From Marivita hallyeonensis (GTDB taxonomy: Bacteria > Pseudomonadota > Alphaproteobacteria > Rhodobacterales > Rhodobacteraceae): a stretch of 64,000 nt of DNA. How positions within the stretch are numbered: the stretch's first letter is position 1; the number at the start of each line of letters is the position of its first letter. The notes beneath the pieces were generated by a model. That model searched no databases. It was given only the letters and a program-made list of their open reading frames with translations, and had not been told where the DNA came from. Below are positions 27,329-36,508 of this stretch, piece after piece. A program made the position numbers and the translations under genes. The stretch covers positions 186,001 to 250,000 of the forward strand of contig NZ_FQXC01000005.1 in the NCBI RefSeq assembly GCF_900129875.1. The letters are read 5' to 3'.

Positions 27329-27425
27329 GGTCGACTTCTGAAACCGGCCGTACTTTGCGTGTCGAGTATTCGGCGGCCGAACCAAAAACTTGCCCGAGTT
27401 GCCAGCCTTTTTGAACTTCCCGCAG

Positions 27426-28211
27426 TCACTCAGCGTCGATCAACTCGGACAGGCGTTGTGCTGCTTGGCGGAGTTGGGGGAGCATTTGCTCTAGGCTCTC
27501 TTTGTTATGCCGCTGTAGCGGGGCGTGGATTGAGAGTGTGGTCAGCAATCGCCCGCGGTTGTCGGTGATCGGCACGCAGACGGCGGCCATGCCTTCCATG
27601 AATTCCTCGTTGTCTGTCGAATAGCCCCGCGCGCGGGTCAGGTGGAGTTCCTCGCGCAACTGGTCCGGGTCCGTCAGTGTTTTCTCAGTCTGCCGGTCGA
27701 AGCTTAACGATGCGAGGATGCGGTCGAGGCGGTCGTTGCGTAGCGAGGACAGGTACATCTTGCCGCTCGCCGTGCAGTGAAACGGGACTTGCGTGCCAAC
27801 CGGGAGTTCGATGCGCAGCGGCCAGTGGGTGTCCACGCGATCGAGGTAGACCATGCCCTCGCGGCCCGGCGCGGCCAGGTTGCAGGTCTCGCCAACCTCC
27901 TGCGCCAAAGCGCGCATGATCAGAAGGCGCTCCGTCCGGATGCGCTGTGAGGATAACGTGTTGGCCGCCAGTCGTCGCAGACGTTTGCCCGGGCCAAAGG
28001 AGCGACCATCGACGTCGCGCTGCAAGAACCCCTGTTCCTCTGCCGTTACCAGAAGCCGGTGAACAGTGGGTTTCGGAAGATCAAGGGCATCGGCCAGCGC
28101 CGAAGGAGACACCGCAACTCCCGCGCTTGCGACCTCCTCCAATATCAGGAGGAGGCGCAAATTCGTGGGAATATGACCTTTCGCCGAAACGGCGTGATCA
28201 TCCGGCATCAC
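27426..28211 (-). CDS. IclR-family transcriptional regulator
   Basis: Regulator of 261 residues. The winged helix-turn-helix occupies about residues 17-80 (LLLILEEVASAGVAVSPSALADALDLPKPTVHRLL, IclR-typical), followed by the effector domain with ETCNLAAPGREGMVYLDRV, PFHCTASGKMYLSSL and GYSTDNEEFMEGMAAVCVPI. It is co-directional with and only seven bases after the dctM of TRAP system 3, so it lies in the operon it probably controls. A candidate operator lies upstream of dctP at 31609-31633. Confidence 0.92.
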   Translation of the reverse strand: MMPDDHAVSAKGHIPTNLRLLLILEEVASAGVAVSPSALADALDLPKPTVHRLLVTAEEQGFLQRDVDGRSFGPGKRLRRLAANTLSSQRIRTERLLIMRALAQEVGETCNLAAPGREGMVYLDRVDTHWPLRIELPVGTQVPFHCTASGKMYLSSLRNDRLDRILASLSFDRQTEKTLTDPDQLREELHLTRARGYSTDNEEFMEGMAAVCVPITDNRGRLLTTLSIHAPLQRHNKESLEQMLPQLRQAAQRLSELIDAE

Positions 28212-28218
28212 TACATCC

Positions 28219-29577
28219 TTATCGGTCCGGTAGCAGGAAGAGGGCGAGTTCCGGTGTCAATGACACCAGGATCCAAACACTGATCAACGCGACAAGGTAG
28301 GGCACCGTGTAGCGCAGCAGTCGGAAATACGGCACGCCGGTCACGCCCGAGGCCACATACAGATTGAGCCCGTAGGGTGGGGTGATGAACCCGATGGACG
28401 CTCCGACGAGGAAGATCACAGAGAAATGGATCGGGTCCACGCCCACGCTTGCTGCAATCGGTGCAAGGATGGGGGCAAGGATGATCGTCACGGGAAGAGA
28501 CTCGAGCACCATGCCCGAGAAGAAGACGATCACCATCGCGGTGAAGAGCACGGCGTAGTAGCCGCCCATCGAAGTCACGAAATCGCCGATAACCTGTTGC
28601 GCACCGAGAAGCGAGAGGATCTGCTGCATGACAACGGATATCGCGATCAGAGGTGCAAGAATGCCTGTGATCTCGGCCGACCGCATGGTGATCCCCGGGA
28701 TTTGCCAGAGCGTGAACCCCTCCACCACGATCATTTCGCCGTAGCTCTTTTCTTCCCAGGTTTTCTCGGACTTCAGACGCAGCGCCTTGGTCACGGCCCA
28801 GGACAGAAGACCCGCGATGATGCAGAAGCCGACGGTGACACCCGCAGCCTCGGTCGGGGAAAACTTGCCGGTATAGATGCCCCAGAGCACAAGTCCGATG
28901 GCGAAGAAGCCAAGCCATGCGCCGAAGGCGGTTTTGAGAACCCGGTTGAGTTGCAACGGGATCAGATAGCCCCAGCCGTTGATGCGGCAGATGATCCAGC
29001 AGGCGACCTGCATGCCAACAACCATGAGCGCACCGGGCAGGATGCCCGCGACGAACAGGTCCGAGATCGGCAGGTTCATCAGGAAGCCGTAGACAATGAA
29101 GATGATCGACGGCGGGATGATGATCCCAACGGTGCCACCGGCCGCAGCCGTCGCCGCCGAGAAACGTTCGTCGTAGCCGCCCTTGACCATTTCAGGGTGT
29201 AGCATCGAACCGATCGTCGCGGTTGTGGCCGAGTTCGATCCAGAGATCGCCGCGAAAAGACCGCACGCGCCAAGTGATGCCATGGCCAGACCGCCTCGCA
29301 ACCAACCCAGGCAGGCGTAGGCGAAGTCGGACAGCCGTCGCGCAATCCCCGACTTGTTGATGAGGTCTCCGGTCAGGATGAAGAGCGGCATCGCAAGGAG
29401 CGCGAAGCCCTTGTTGAACACGTTGAGAAGTTCCGCGCCCATGTTGTCGAGGGTCAGACCAAGGACAAAGGAACATCCGATGACCCAGTAGGCGATCACC
29501 AGAAGAACCGGGACGCCGAGCATGAACAAAAACGTCACGCCCAGCGAGATGAGTGTAATCAAGGTTCCGTCGGTCAT
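28219..29577 (-). CDS. dctM: TRAP transporter large permease, DctM family (system 3)
   Basis: Large membrane subunit, 452 residues, with about twelve helices. Motifs include FAAISGSNSATTATIGSMLHPEM, GGTVGIIIPPSIIFIVYG, KFSPTEAAGVTVGF and a late IGFITPPYGLNLYVASGVTGVPY. A longer cytoplasmic loop rich in charged residues follows the central helices (RLKSEKTWEEKSYGEMIV). It overlaps dctQ by one base and precedes the iclR gene in the same operon. Confidence 0.92.
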   Translation of the reverse strand: MTDGTLITLISLGVTFLFMLGVPVLLVIAYWVIGCSFVLGLTLDNMGAELLNVFNKGFALLAMPLFILTGDLINKSGIARRLSDFAYACLGWLRGGLAMASLGACGLFAAISGSNSATTATIGSMLHPEMVKGGYDERFSAATAAAGGTVGIIIPPSIIFIVYGFLMNLPISDLFVAGILPGALMVVGMQVACWIICRINGWGYLIPLQLNRVLKTAFGAWLGFFAIGLVLWGIYTGKFSPTEAAGVTVGFCIIAGLLSWAVTKALRLKSEKTWEEKSYGEMIVVEGFTLWQIPGITMRSAEITGILAPLIAISVVMQQILSLLGAQQVIGDFVTSMGGYYAVLFTAMVIVFFSGMVLESLPVTIILAPILAPIAASVGVDPIHFSVIFLVGASIGFITPPYGLNLYVASGVTGVPYFRLLRYTVPYLVALISVWILVSLTPELALFLLPDR

Positions 29578-30245
29578 CAGGTGTCCCCCCCGATCACGGC
29601 TTGCTGTATAAGGGGTTTGCCCTCGCGGTAGTTTTTCACGTCATCCTGAATGTTCTCTACCGCGCGTGCTGCCATCAGGGTCGCGGCCAGCGGCGCTCCA
29701 AGGATGAACCACCACTGCATGGTGTTATCGGTGCCAAGGACGATCTGGAAATTTGAAGCGGAAAGCGCCACCACCCGCAATGTCGTCACGAGGAAGATCA
29801 GGGCGAAGCCGAACCACAGGAAGAAATCAAGCCAGAGGCAGAGCAATTGTCCACCGCGTGCCATGCGCGTTCTGAATTCGGAAAAGCTGAGATGCGTTCT
29901 GACGCGGACGTTATATGCCGCCCCGAACCATGCCATGATCATAAAAAGGAACGGAGGAATGGTGGTCGACCACGGTTGTTGGTTCGAAAAGACGAACCGG
30001 TCGATCACTCCCCAGAAAATGATCCCAGCGATCGCAAGGTAGCAGGTGATCATCACTGTGCGTTCGAAATAGCGTTCGATGAGTGGAAAGTGGTGGTACA
30101 CCCACGACAGGGCCAGACCACTCAAAATCAGGAACACTGCGCAGAAGATGTAGACTGTATTTGGTGACAATGCCTGACGGATTGTCCACGAATCCTGGCT
30201 CGCAAAAGCGCTGATCAAGGCGCTCAGATCAGACCAGATCTCCAT
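29577..30245 (-). CDS. dctQ: TRAP transporter small permease, DctQ family (system 3)
   Basis: Membrane subunit of 222 residues, longer than the usual 160-190 because of an N-terminal extension. Four main hydrophobic segments start near residues 31, 71, 96 and 140. The segment YNVRVRTHLSFSEF occupies the place of the RxGxHIxV signature, in a divergent form seen in large DctQ proteins. GGGAGGAAGG precedes the ATG. It lies between the receptor gene (after a terminator-like hairpin) and dctM. Confidence 0.87.
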   Translation of the reverse strand: MEIWSDLSALISAFASQDSWTIRQALSPNTVYIFCAVFLILSGLALSWVYHHFPLIERYFERTVMITCYLAIAGIIFWGVIDRFVFSNQQPWSTTIPPFLFMIMAWFGAAYNVRVRTHLSFSEFRTRMARGGQLLCLWLDFFLWFGFALIFLVTTLRVVALSASNFQIVLGTDNTMQWWFILGAPLAATLMAARAVENIQDDVKNYREGKPLIQQAVIGGDT

Positions 30246-30300
30246 CGGCCCTTCCTCCCATAATCTGACTGTGTCGGGTTTTCCCGATCTCGATATTGTT

Positions 30301-30332
30301 AGACAAAACAGCCCCGACCGTGCGGGGCTGTT
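30301..30332 (-). terminator. Intrinsic terminator between dctP and dctQ (system 3)
   Basis: On the minus strand AACAGCCCCG (30332-30323) pairs over ten bases with CGGGGCTGTT (30316-30307) around a six-base loop, followed by TTGTCT to 30301 (read TTTTGTCT with the stem end). It is a convincing terminator directly after dctP, so the membrane genes depend on read-through or their own promoter. Confidence 0.8.
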
Positions 30333-30357
30333 CCGGTGTCACGATAACCGCGCGGCG

Positions 30358-31587
30358 TTAGCCTCTCCACCAGCGACGTGGTTCGACGTTTTCGGCCAGG
30401 GTGTGCGGATTGTTGCGGACCTCGTTGTAGATGTCTTGGTAGGTGTCGATGCCACCCGCCCAGCCGTTGATCCGCTCGCGCCACTGCTCCCACAGTTGCG
30501 GCTGGAACTCGGGCGAACACATCTCTTCGGCCTTGCGGACCTCTGCATCGCTGAGATTTGCGACGCGCACGTCGTTCTGGGCAAAGATAGTATCCGGCAG
30601 TTGCGGGGTCGAGAAGCCGACTGTGTTCACCAGCGCCGCTTCGTTCGCCGCCTGTACATGAACCTGCGTAAGGTACGAGGATTCCATGACCGCGTCCTGC
30701 AAGTCTCCGCCCAGCCCGTCGAACGTCTCGGCACGCATCGCCGTATGTTCCGTACCACAGAAGAAACGCAGGTCCACACATTGGCTGACCACCGGCGACA
30801 TGTTGGCATAAGCCACCGCAGACGCCCATGTTTCCGCGCCGTCGATCAGACCTTGCTTCAGACCATCAAGCGTTTCTTCCCATGCAACCGGAACCGGGTT
30901 GAGGTTCAGAGCCTCCATCGCGATCCGGCCAAGCTGAGTGCCGGTCACACGGTTCTTGGTGCCCATGATCTCTTCGAGGGTGGTCACCGTCGGTTTGTCG
31001 GCAAAGTTCTGACCCATCATGATCCCGCGCAGTTCGGCATGGGTGAACAGGAACTTCAGGCCGTGACGCTGTTCGAATGGATCGCGCAGGATGCGCTGGG
31101 ATTCCGGGCTGTACATGAAGTAGTACTGATCCGCACGCGTCCGGAACATATAGGCGTAGTCGAGCACGTTCAGGTACGGCGCACCGCCGGCCGAGTTCTG
31201 CGTCGAGGCAGCGTAAAGGTCGATGATGCCCTGCTGGGCTTTCTCGACGCAGGAAAGCTGACCGCAAATCTGGTTGTTGCCGATGAATTCGATGCGGATC
31301 TCACCGTCCGTGCGCTCTTCGAGATCGCGTGCGAATTCGAGACAGCCCGCCCGTTCGATCAGCAGGTTTTGCGGGTTGAATCCCGCCGCGCCAAACTTGA
31401 GCGTGTGTTTGGCTTCTTTGGAGAAGCGCTTGTTGTAGGTCGATTCCGCCGCTTTCGCGAGGTTGGCGGCGGTCATCACTCCTCCAAATGTGCCCGCAGC
31501 CAACAGTGTGGAACTCATGCCGTAAGTCCCCGCAATGCGGAAGAAATCCCGGCGTGAGATTCCCTTGATACGATCCCTGATCTTCAT
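30358..31587 (-). CDS. dctP: TRAP transporter solute-binding protein, Tat-exported (system 3)
   Basis: Periplasmic receptor, 409 residues, larger than most DctP proteins. The N-terminus holds a twin-arginine signal, SRRDFFRIAG, near residue 12, followed by a long hydrophobic region ending at about AKAAES, so it should be exported folded. Receptor text follows: GNNQICGQLSCVEKAQQGIIDLYAAST, NRVTGTQLGRIAMEALNLNPVPVAWEETLDGLKQGLIDGAETW. Several cysteines (FIGNNQICGQLSC, VSQCVDLRFFC) are unusual and might be disulfides. I chose the ATG at 31587 (MKIRDRIKG), with GGGAGG ahead of it. Confidence 0.91.
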   Translation of the reverse strand: MKIRDRIKGISRRDFFRIAGTYGMSSTLLAAGTFGGVMTAANLAKAAESTYNKRFSKEAKHTLKFGAAGFNPQNLLIERAGCLEFARDLEERTDGEIRIEFIGNNQICGQLSCVEKAQQGIIDLYAASTQNSAGGAPYLNVLDYAYMFRTRADQYYFMYSPESQRILRDPFEQRHGLKFLFTHAELRGIMMGQNFADKPTVTTLEEIMGTKNRVTGTQLGRIAMEALNLNPVPVAWEETLDGLKQGLIDGAETWASAVAYANMSPVVSQCVDLRFFCGTEHTAMRAETFDGLGGDLQDAVMESSYLTQVHVQAANEAALVNTVGFSTPQLPDTIFAQNDVRVANLSDAEVRKAEEMCSPEFQPQLWEQWRERINGWAGGIDTYQDIYNEVRNNPHTLAENVEPRRWWRG

Positions 31588-31608
31588 TGCAATCCTCCCT
31601 TTGAGCAA

Positions 31609-31633
31609 TTTTTGAGACGTTTGTTTTCAAAAA
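31609..31633. promoter_or_regulatory. Inverted repeat in divergent region, candidate IclR operator
   Basis: TTTTTGA (31609-31615) and TCAAAAA (31627-31633) are perfect inverted arms separated by 11 bases, in the 105 bases between divergent dctP (system 3) and the GMC oxidoreductase gene. IclR-type proteins bind such AT-rich palindromes, and an iclR gene ends the dctPQM operon. Poly-A/T tracts make chance likelier than usual. Confidence 0.35.
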
Positions 31634-31692
31634 AGACTAGAAGGGGATTTTCGTTCTGCATAGAGTTTTTTTCGTCAGGGAGGATTCCATCG

Positions 31693-33288
31693 GTGGACGC
31701 AGACTATGTGATCGTGGGCGCGGGCTCGGCGGGCTGCGTGATCGCCAATCGCCTGAGCACGGATCCGAAGACCAAGGTTGTCCTGCTCGAAGCGGGCCCG
31801 CCTGATCGGAATCCGTGGATCCACATCCCCGTTGGTTACTTCAAAACCATGCACAACCCGACGGTCGACTGGTGCTACAAGACCGAACCGGATCCGGGGC
31901 TGAACGGACGCTCCATCGATTGGCCACGCGGCAAAGTGCTTGGCGGGTCGTCTTCGCTCAACGGGTTGCTCTACGTGCGCGGGCAGCCTCAGGATTACGA
32001 CCGCTGGAGGCAAATGGGCAATCCTGGCTGGGGCTGGGACGACGTGTTGCCACTATTCAAGCGAGCCGAGAACAACGAGCGCGGTGCCGACGAATTCCAT
32101 GGCGACAAGGGACCGTTATCCGTGTCTGACATGCGCATTCAGAGAGCGATCTGCGATGCCTGGGTCGCGGCGGCACAGGCGGCGGGGTATCCCTTCAACC
32201 CCGATTACAACGGGGCGGAACAGGAAGGCGTTGGGTACTTCCAACTGACCACCCGCAACGGGCGGCGGTGCAGCGCGGCGGTGGCCTATCTCAATCCGGT
32301 CAAGTCGCGCCCGAATTTGCACATCGAAACCCGGGCCCTGGCGAGCCGCGTGCTTTTCGAGGGCAAGCGCGCCGTTGGCGTTGCGTATCTCGATGCGTCG
32401 GGGACGGAACAGATCGTCAAGGCGAGACAGGAAGTCATCCTGTCGGGCGGCGCGTTGAATTCTCCACATTTGTTGATGCTGTCTGGCGTCGGCAATCCCG
32501 AACACCTGAAGGCGCAAGGCGTGGAGCCGGTTCACGAGCTGACGGGTGTCGGACAAAACCTGCAGGACCATTTGCAGGCGCGTCTCGTTTTCAAATGCAA
32601 CGAACCCACGCTGAATGACGAAGTGCGCAGTCTTGTCGATCAGGCGCGGATCGCGTTGAAATACGCGCTGTTCCGATCAGGGCCGATGACCATGGCCGCC
32701 AGTCTTGCCACCGGTTTCCTCAAAACGCGCGAGGACGTGGAGACACCGGACATTCAATTCCACGTTCAACCGTGGTCTGCGGACAGCCCAGGGGAAGGGG
32801 TGCATCCGTTCTCTGCCTTCACCATGTCGGTGTGCCAGCTTCGGCCCGAAAGCCGGGGTGAGATCACGCTCGACGGTCCGAATCCGCGGACCTACCCGAA
32901 GATCCATCCTCGCTATCTTTCGACCGAGACGGACTGCCGGACTATCACCGAAGCCGTGAAGATCGCCCGCCGTATTGCGCGTCACGCGCCTTTGACGTCG
33001 AAAATATCAGAGGAGTTCCGCCCGACCGCAGAGCTTGATCTTGACGACGACACCGGGACACTCGACTGGGCGCGCAACAACAGTGCGTCGATCTATCACC
33101 CGACCGGGACATGCAAGATGGGGCAGGACGCGCGCTCTGTGGTGGATGCGCAACTGCGCGTGCACGGGATCGGCGGTCTGCGTGTGGCCGACTGTTCGAT
33201 CATGCCCGAGATCGTGTCGGGCAACACCAATGCTCCTGCCATCATGATCGGCGAAAAGGCGTCTGACCTGATTTTGGAATCCGCCTGA
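31693..33288 (+). CDS. GMC-family FAD oxidoreductase (choline/alcohol dehydrogenase type)
   Basis: Soluble flavoprotein, 531 residues, oxidising an alcohol to aldehyde or acid. It shows YVIVGAGSAGCVIANRLS at the start, GMC signature 1 region PRGKVLGGSSSLNGLLYVRG, signature 2 region SGGALNSPHLLMLSGVG, and the C-terminal active site SIYHPTGTCKMG (catalytic His) with NTNAPAIMIGEKASD. I chose the GTG at 31693, nine bases after GGGAGG; the longer frame from 31612 has no such signal and no family text. Divergent from TRAP system 3, which probably imports its substrate or a precursor. Confidence 0.9.
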   Translation: MDADYVIVGAGSAGCVIANRLSTDPKTKVVLLEAGPPDRNPWIHIPVGYFKTMHNPTVDWCYKTEPDPGLNGRSIDWPRGKVLGGSSSLNGLLYVRGQPQDYDRWRQMGNPGWGWDDVLPLFKRAENNERGADEFHGDKGPLSVSDMRIQRAICDAWVAAAQAAGYPFNPDYNGAEQEGVGYFQLTTRNGRRCSAAVAYLNPVKSRPNLHIETRALASRVLFEGKRAVGVAYLDASGTEQIVKARQEVILSGGALNSPHLLMLSGVGNPEHLKAQGVEPVHELTGVGQNLQDHLQARLVFKCNEPTLNDEVRSLVDQARIALKYALFRSGPMTMAASLATGFLKTREDVETPDIQFHVQPWSADSPGEGVHPFSAFTMSVCQLRPESRGEITLDGPNPRTYPKIHPRYLSTETDCRTITEAVKIARRIARHAPLTSKISEEFRPTAELDLDDDTGTLDWARNNSASIYHPTGTCKMGQDARSVVDAQLRVHGIGGLRVADCSIMPEIVSGNTNAPAIMIGEKASDLILESA

Positions 33289-33302
33289 GGCGCACCCGGT
33301 CC

Positions 33303-34955
33303 CTAAGACAGCCATTTCCCCGGCGATAGGAGTTTAGGGTCCATCGGGACCTCGATCAATTTCACTCCGGGTCGTCCTCGCGCGTCGGACAACGCGTCTT
33401 TGAAGGCATCAATGTCCGGAGTTCGGTAGGCCTCTGCCCCAAAGGACTTGGCAAAGGCGCAGAAGTCCGGATTGGTCAGGTCGGTACCGGAAATCCGGTT
33501 CGGGAACTCCCGCTCTTGATGCGCCCGAATGGTTCCATACCGGCTGTTGTTGATAACGATGACGGTCAGGTTGAGCTTGTGGTGCACAGCTGTGGCGAGT
33601 TCCTGACAGGTCATCATGAGACACCCATCCCCGGCAATGGCAAAGACTTCTCGGTTCGGGGCAAACGTGGCTGCGCCGATGGCGGCTGGAAGGCCATAGC
33701 CCATGGATCCTGAAGTCGGCGCAAGTTGTGACCCCGGGGCGCGGTAGCGATAAAACCGGTGCAGCCAGGCCGCGTAGTTTCCGGCACCGTTACAGAGGAT
33801 CGCGTCATCCGGCAGGTTCGAGGCGAGACGTGCAAAAAACGGGGCGAGCGGATCACCATCGACCGAGGTCGGGTTGTTGAACGTCTCGTAGTCCGCGCGC
33901 AAGGTGGACAGGGTAGCGGCGAACCGCTCTGGCGCAATCGGCTCCCAAGCCGCGACGCTCTGGCAAAAGGTTTCCGTGTCTGCCACAAACGACAGAGTTG
34001 GTTCGAATACGCGCCCGAGTTCCTCGGCCTGCGGAAAGACATGGACCAGATCGACGTCCGGCACAGGCGGGGTGAGCAATGTGTAGCCACCCGTCGTCAT
34101 TTCACCCAGCCGCGGGCCGATGGCGATCAACAGGTCCGTCGTCTTCAGCGCCTGCGCCAAATAGGGCGTCGATCCGATGCCGAAATGCCCCACGTAATTC
34201 GGGTGGTCATTGTTCATCACTCCCTGAGACCGAAGAGAAACCGCAACCGGCAGCCCTTGGGTTTCCGCGAAAGATCGAAGCGCGTTAATGCCTTGTGACG
34301 TCCAGCCTCCTCCACCAGCGATGACAAGCGGACTTTGCGCAGCTGCGATCTTGTCTTTCAGATCATCAAGCGCCTGCAAATCCGGTCCAAACCGCGGTGT
34401 TTCTGCGCGTGCGGCTGGTTTCGGCGGCGACAGATCGTCGTACAACATGTCTTCCGGCAAAGAGAGCACCACCGGGCCCGGCCGCCCCGAAAGCGCGGTG
34501 CGAAATGCACGGCTGATGTATTCCTGCAACCGCGATGCGTCATCGATTTCGGCCACCCATTTTGCCATCTGGCCGAACATTCGGCGGTAGTCGATTTCCT
34601 GAAACGCCTCGCGCTCAACCATGTTGCGGGCAACCTGTCCGATGAAAAGGACCAACGGCGTGGAGTCCTGAAAAGCGACATGCACCCCGGCGCTTGCGTT
34701 CGTCGCGCCGGGTCCGCGCGTGACAAAGCAAACACCCGGACGCCCGCTTAGCCGCGCATAGGCGTCCGCCGCCATCGTCGCACCGCCTTCCTGACGACAG
34801 GTGACGAAGCGGATCTGGTCGTCTCGTCCGTGCAGCGCGTCAAGAACCGGCAGGTAGCTTTCCCCGGGCACACCGAAGGCGGTATCAATTCCTTGCGCCA
34901 CCAACTGGTCAACGAGGTGGTCGGCGGCACGCACGGTGTTCGGACGAGACGTCAT
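33303..34955 (-). CDS. Thiamine-diphosphate-dependent enzyme, acetolactate-synthase-like (second copy)
   Basis: ThDP enzyme of 550 residues with the three usual domains. The Pyr domain has FGVPGESYLPVLDAL and the catalytic glutamate in CRQEGGATMAADAYA; VTRGPGATNASAGVHVA follows; the PP domain has the metal motif AGDGCLMM to INNSRYGTI. Start ATG at 34955. It differs clearly from the other ThDP gene here (2966-4702), so it is not a duplication. It converges on the GMC gene with a 14-base gap. Without a regulatory subunit nearby, it is more likely a catabolic lyase, decarboxylase or carboligase than biosynthetic acetolactate synthase. Confidence 0.88.
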   Translation of the reverse strand: MTSRPNTVRAADHLVDQLVAQGIDTAFGVPGESYLPVLDALHGRDDQIRFVTCRQEGGATMAADAYARLSGRPGVCFVTRGPGATNASAGVHVAFQDSTPLVLFIGQVARNMVEREAFQEIDYRRMFGQMAKWVAEIDDASRLQEYISRAFRTALSGRPGPVVLSLPEDMLYDDLSPPKPAARAETPRFGPDLQALDDLKDKIAAAQSPLVIAGGGGWTSQGINALRSFAETQGLPVAVSLRSQGVMNNDHPNYVGHFGIGSTPYLAQALKTTDLLIAIGPRLGEMTTGGYTLLTPPVPDVDLVHVFPQAEELGRVFEPTLSFVADTETFCQSVAAWEPIAPERFAATLSTLRADYETFNNPTSVDGDPLAPFFARLASNLPDDAILCNGAGNYAAWLHRFYRYRAPGSQLAPTSGSMGYGLPAAIGAATFAPNREVFAIAGDGCLMMTCQELATAVHHKLNLTVIVINNSRYGTIRAHQEREFPNRISGTDLTNPDFCAFAKSFGAEAYRTPDIDAFKDALSDARGRPGVKLIEVPMDPKLLSPGKWLS

Positions 34956-35059
34956 TGGGAAACCTTCGGTTCTGAAACGTGATCGATCCACGCTAACGAT
35001 GATCTTTTGTCAGGGCAAACAGCGCGTTGCCGCTCTTGGCCGGACGCCGGTGAAAAGAA

Positions 35060-36508
35060 CTATCGTTGCAGCTTCAACAGCGCACGGATTCCCGACTTGC
35101 CGTCCTCAAACCCAAGGGTGCCGCCGTGCAACTGCGCGATGGTGGCGACAATCGTCAGGCCAAGCCCGTAGCCTTCTATCGCGTCGGTCGCGGCCCCCCG
35201 CGTGAAGGGCGCGACAAGCGCCTCAAGATCAGCCGCCGCCGTCTCGGACCCCTGATCCTCGACGACGATCGTCGCCCAGTCGGCGTCAGTTCCAAGCGAA
35301 ACCGTCGCGCGGCGACCGTACTTCAACGCGTTGTCGATCAGGTTCGTGATCGCCCGCTGTAATGCGATGGGACGCCCATGAATAATAACGTCCCGATCCC
35401 GCGAAACGATGCTTTGGCCCTGTCGGGACATGAAGACAGAGCTCGCGCCATGCACAATCTGATCCTCAGGTTCGCGCAGCGTGACCGCTTGCCCCATGTC
35501 CTGATAATCATCCACAATCGACGTCACCAAGGCGTTCAGAGACAACCGCCGCGGCTCTTCGATACTCATCTCTGCGCGGGTATAGGTGAGCACGCTTTCG
35601 ATCATGCCGGTCATGCTGTCGATATCCGCGTTCAGTTTCTCGCGCAGGTTCGTGTCGGGGATCAGTGCGGTGCGCAGGCGCAGGCGAGTCGCAGGCGTGC
35701 CAAGATCATGGCTCACACCCGACAGAACGGCAGCACGGCTTTCCAGCTGCGCGCGTTCCGCTTCGAGATAACTGTTCACGGCACTTACGATGTCCTGCAG
35801 CTCTTTGGGGCCCTCCGCCTCGTAGCTCGCCGGACCACCGATGCGCCGACGATTGCGAAGCTTCTCTGCGAATTGAGAAAAGCTCGCCGACATGTTCAGC
35901 GCCAGCGTGACGAGGATAGCCATCGCGAGGATCGCAAGCAGCGCGATGAGCAAGCGCTGGTCCGCCGGCGCAACAGCACACCCCCACACGGATGCGCCAT
36001 CAATCGCCACCCAGCGTTCGTCGCCCATATGCGCGATGACCAGCGGATCACTGCAGAAGGATGCCAACAGGCGAAACACGGCACCCGTGGTTTCGGCGGC
36101 GGTCTGGCCTTCTCGGATCGGCAGGTCGGCCAGTCGGTAGACTAGGTCTGGCGACAGGATCACGAGCGTCAGTGGCACACCCGTGACGGCGTTCGCCGCA
36201 TCAGCGAGGATGGGAACATTGGTGATGCGCGCTGCGCGGGGCGCTTCTGACAGCCGCGCGAAATTGCCCGATTGGGCGAGGTCCTGATCGTCTGAGCTCA
36301 GGGGGACAACGCTCACACCTGCGGAGGGGGCTGTCCCGTTTTGCAGGGCGTTGAACAAAGTGATCCCCGCGACGTAAGCTCTGTTCTGGTGGGCCTTCCA
36401 GTTCGCATTGGACTGCATCCACAACCAAGTCGCCAGCGCGCCGGTCACAAAGGCCAGAAGCACAAGCAGCGTGCTTATGGTGCGAAGGCTGCGCAACCGG
36501 TCGATCAC
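35060..36508 (-). CDS. Sensor histidine kinase of two-component system
   Basis: Membrane kinase, 482 residues. Transmembrane helices near residues 10-30 and 185-206 enclose a periplasmic domain of about 150 residues with three cysteines (two likely disulfide-forming). A HAMP-like stretch leads to the dimerisation box VLSGVSHDLGTPATRLRLR with H267 as phospho-acceptor, then N-box NLIDNALKYG, G1 VVEDQGSET and G2 GYGLGLTIV. It starts at a GTG overlapping the regulator stop (GTGA). The divergent sugar importer suggests it senses sugar or periplasmic state; that is inference. Confidence 0.92.
   Translation of the reverse strand: MIDRLRSLRTISTLLVLLAFVTGALATWLWMQSNANWKAHQNRAYVAGITLFNALQNGTAPSAGVSVVPLSSDDQDLAQSGNFARLSEAPRAARITNVPILADAANAVTGVPLTLVILSPDLVYRLADLPIREGQTAAETTGAVFRLLASFCSDPLVIAHMGDERWVAIDGASVWGCAVAPADQRLLIALLAILAMAILVTLALNMSASFSQFAEKLRNRRRIGGPASYEAEGPKELQDIVSAVNSYLEAERAQLESRAAVLSGVSHDLGTPATRLRLRTALIPDTNLREKLNADIDSMTGMIESVLTYTRAEMSIEEPRRLSLNALVTSIVDDYQDMGQAVTLREPEDQIVHGASSVFMSRQGQSIVSRDRDVIIHGRPIALQRAITNLIDNALKYGRRATVSLGTDADWATIVVEDQGSETAAADLEALVAPFTRGAATDAIEGYGLGLTIVATIAQLHGGTLGFEDGKSGIRALLKLQR

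Noticed and set aside
33303-34955. Idea that the two ThDP genes are a recent duplication
   Set aside because: Their active-site texts differ throughout (TRDERTASFAAEAYA versus CRQEGGATMAADAYA; TGDGSFGF versus AGDGCLMM), so they are distant paralogues.
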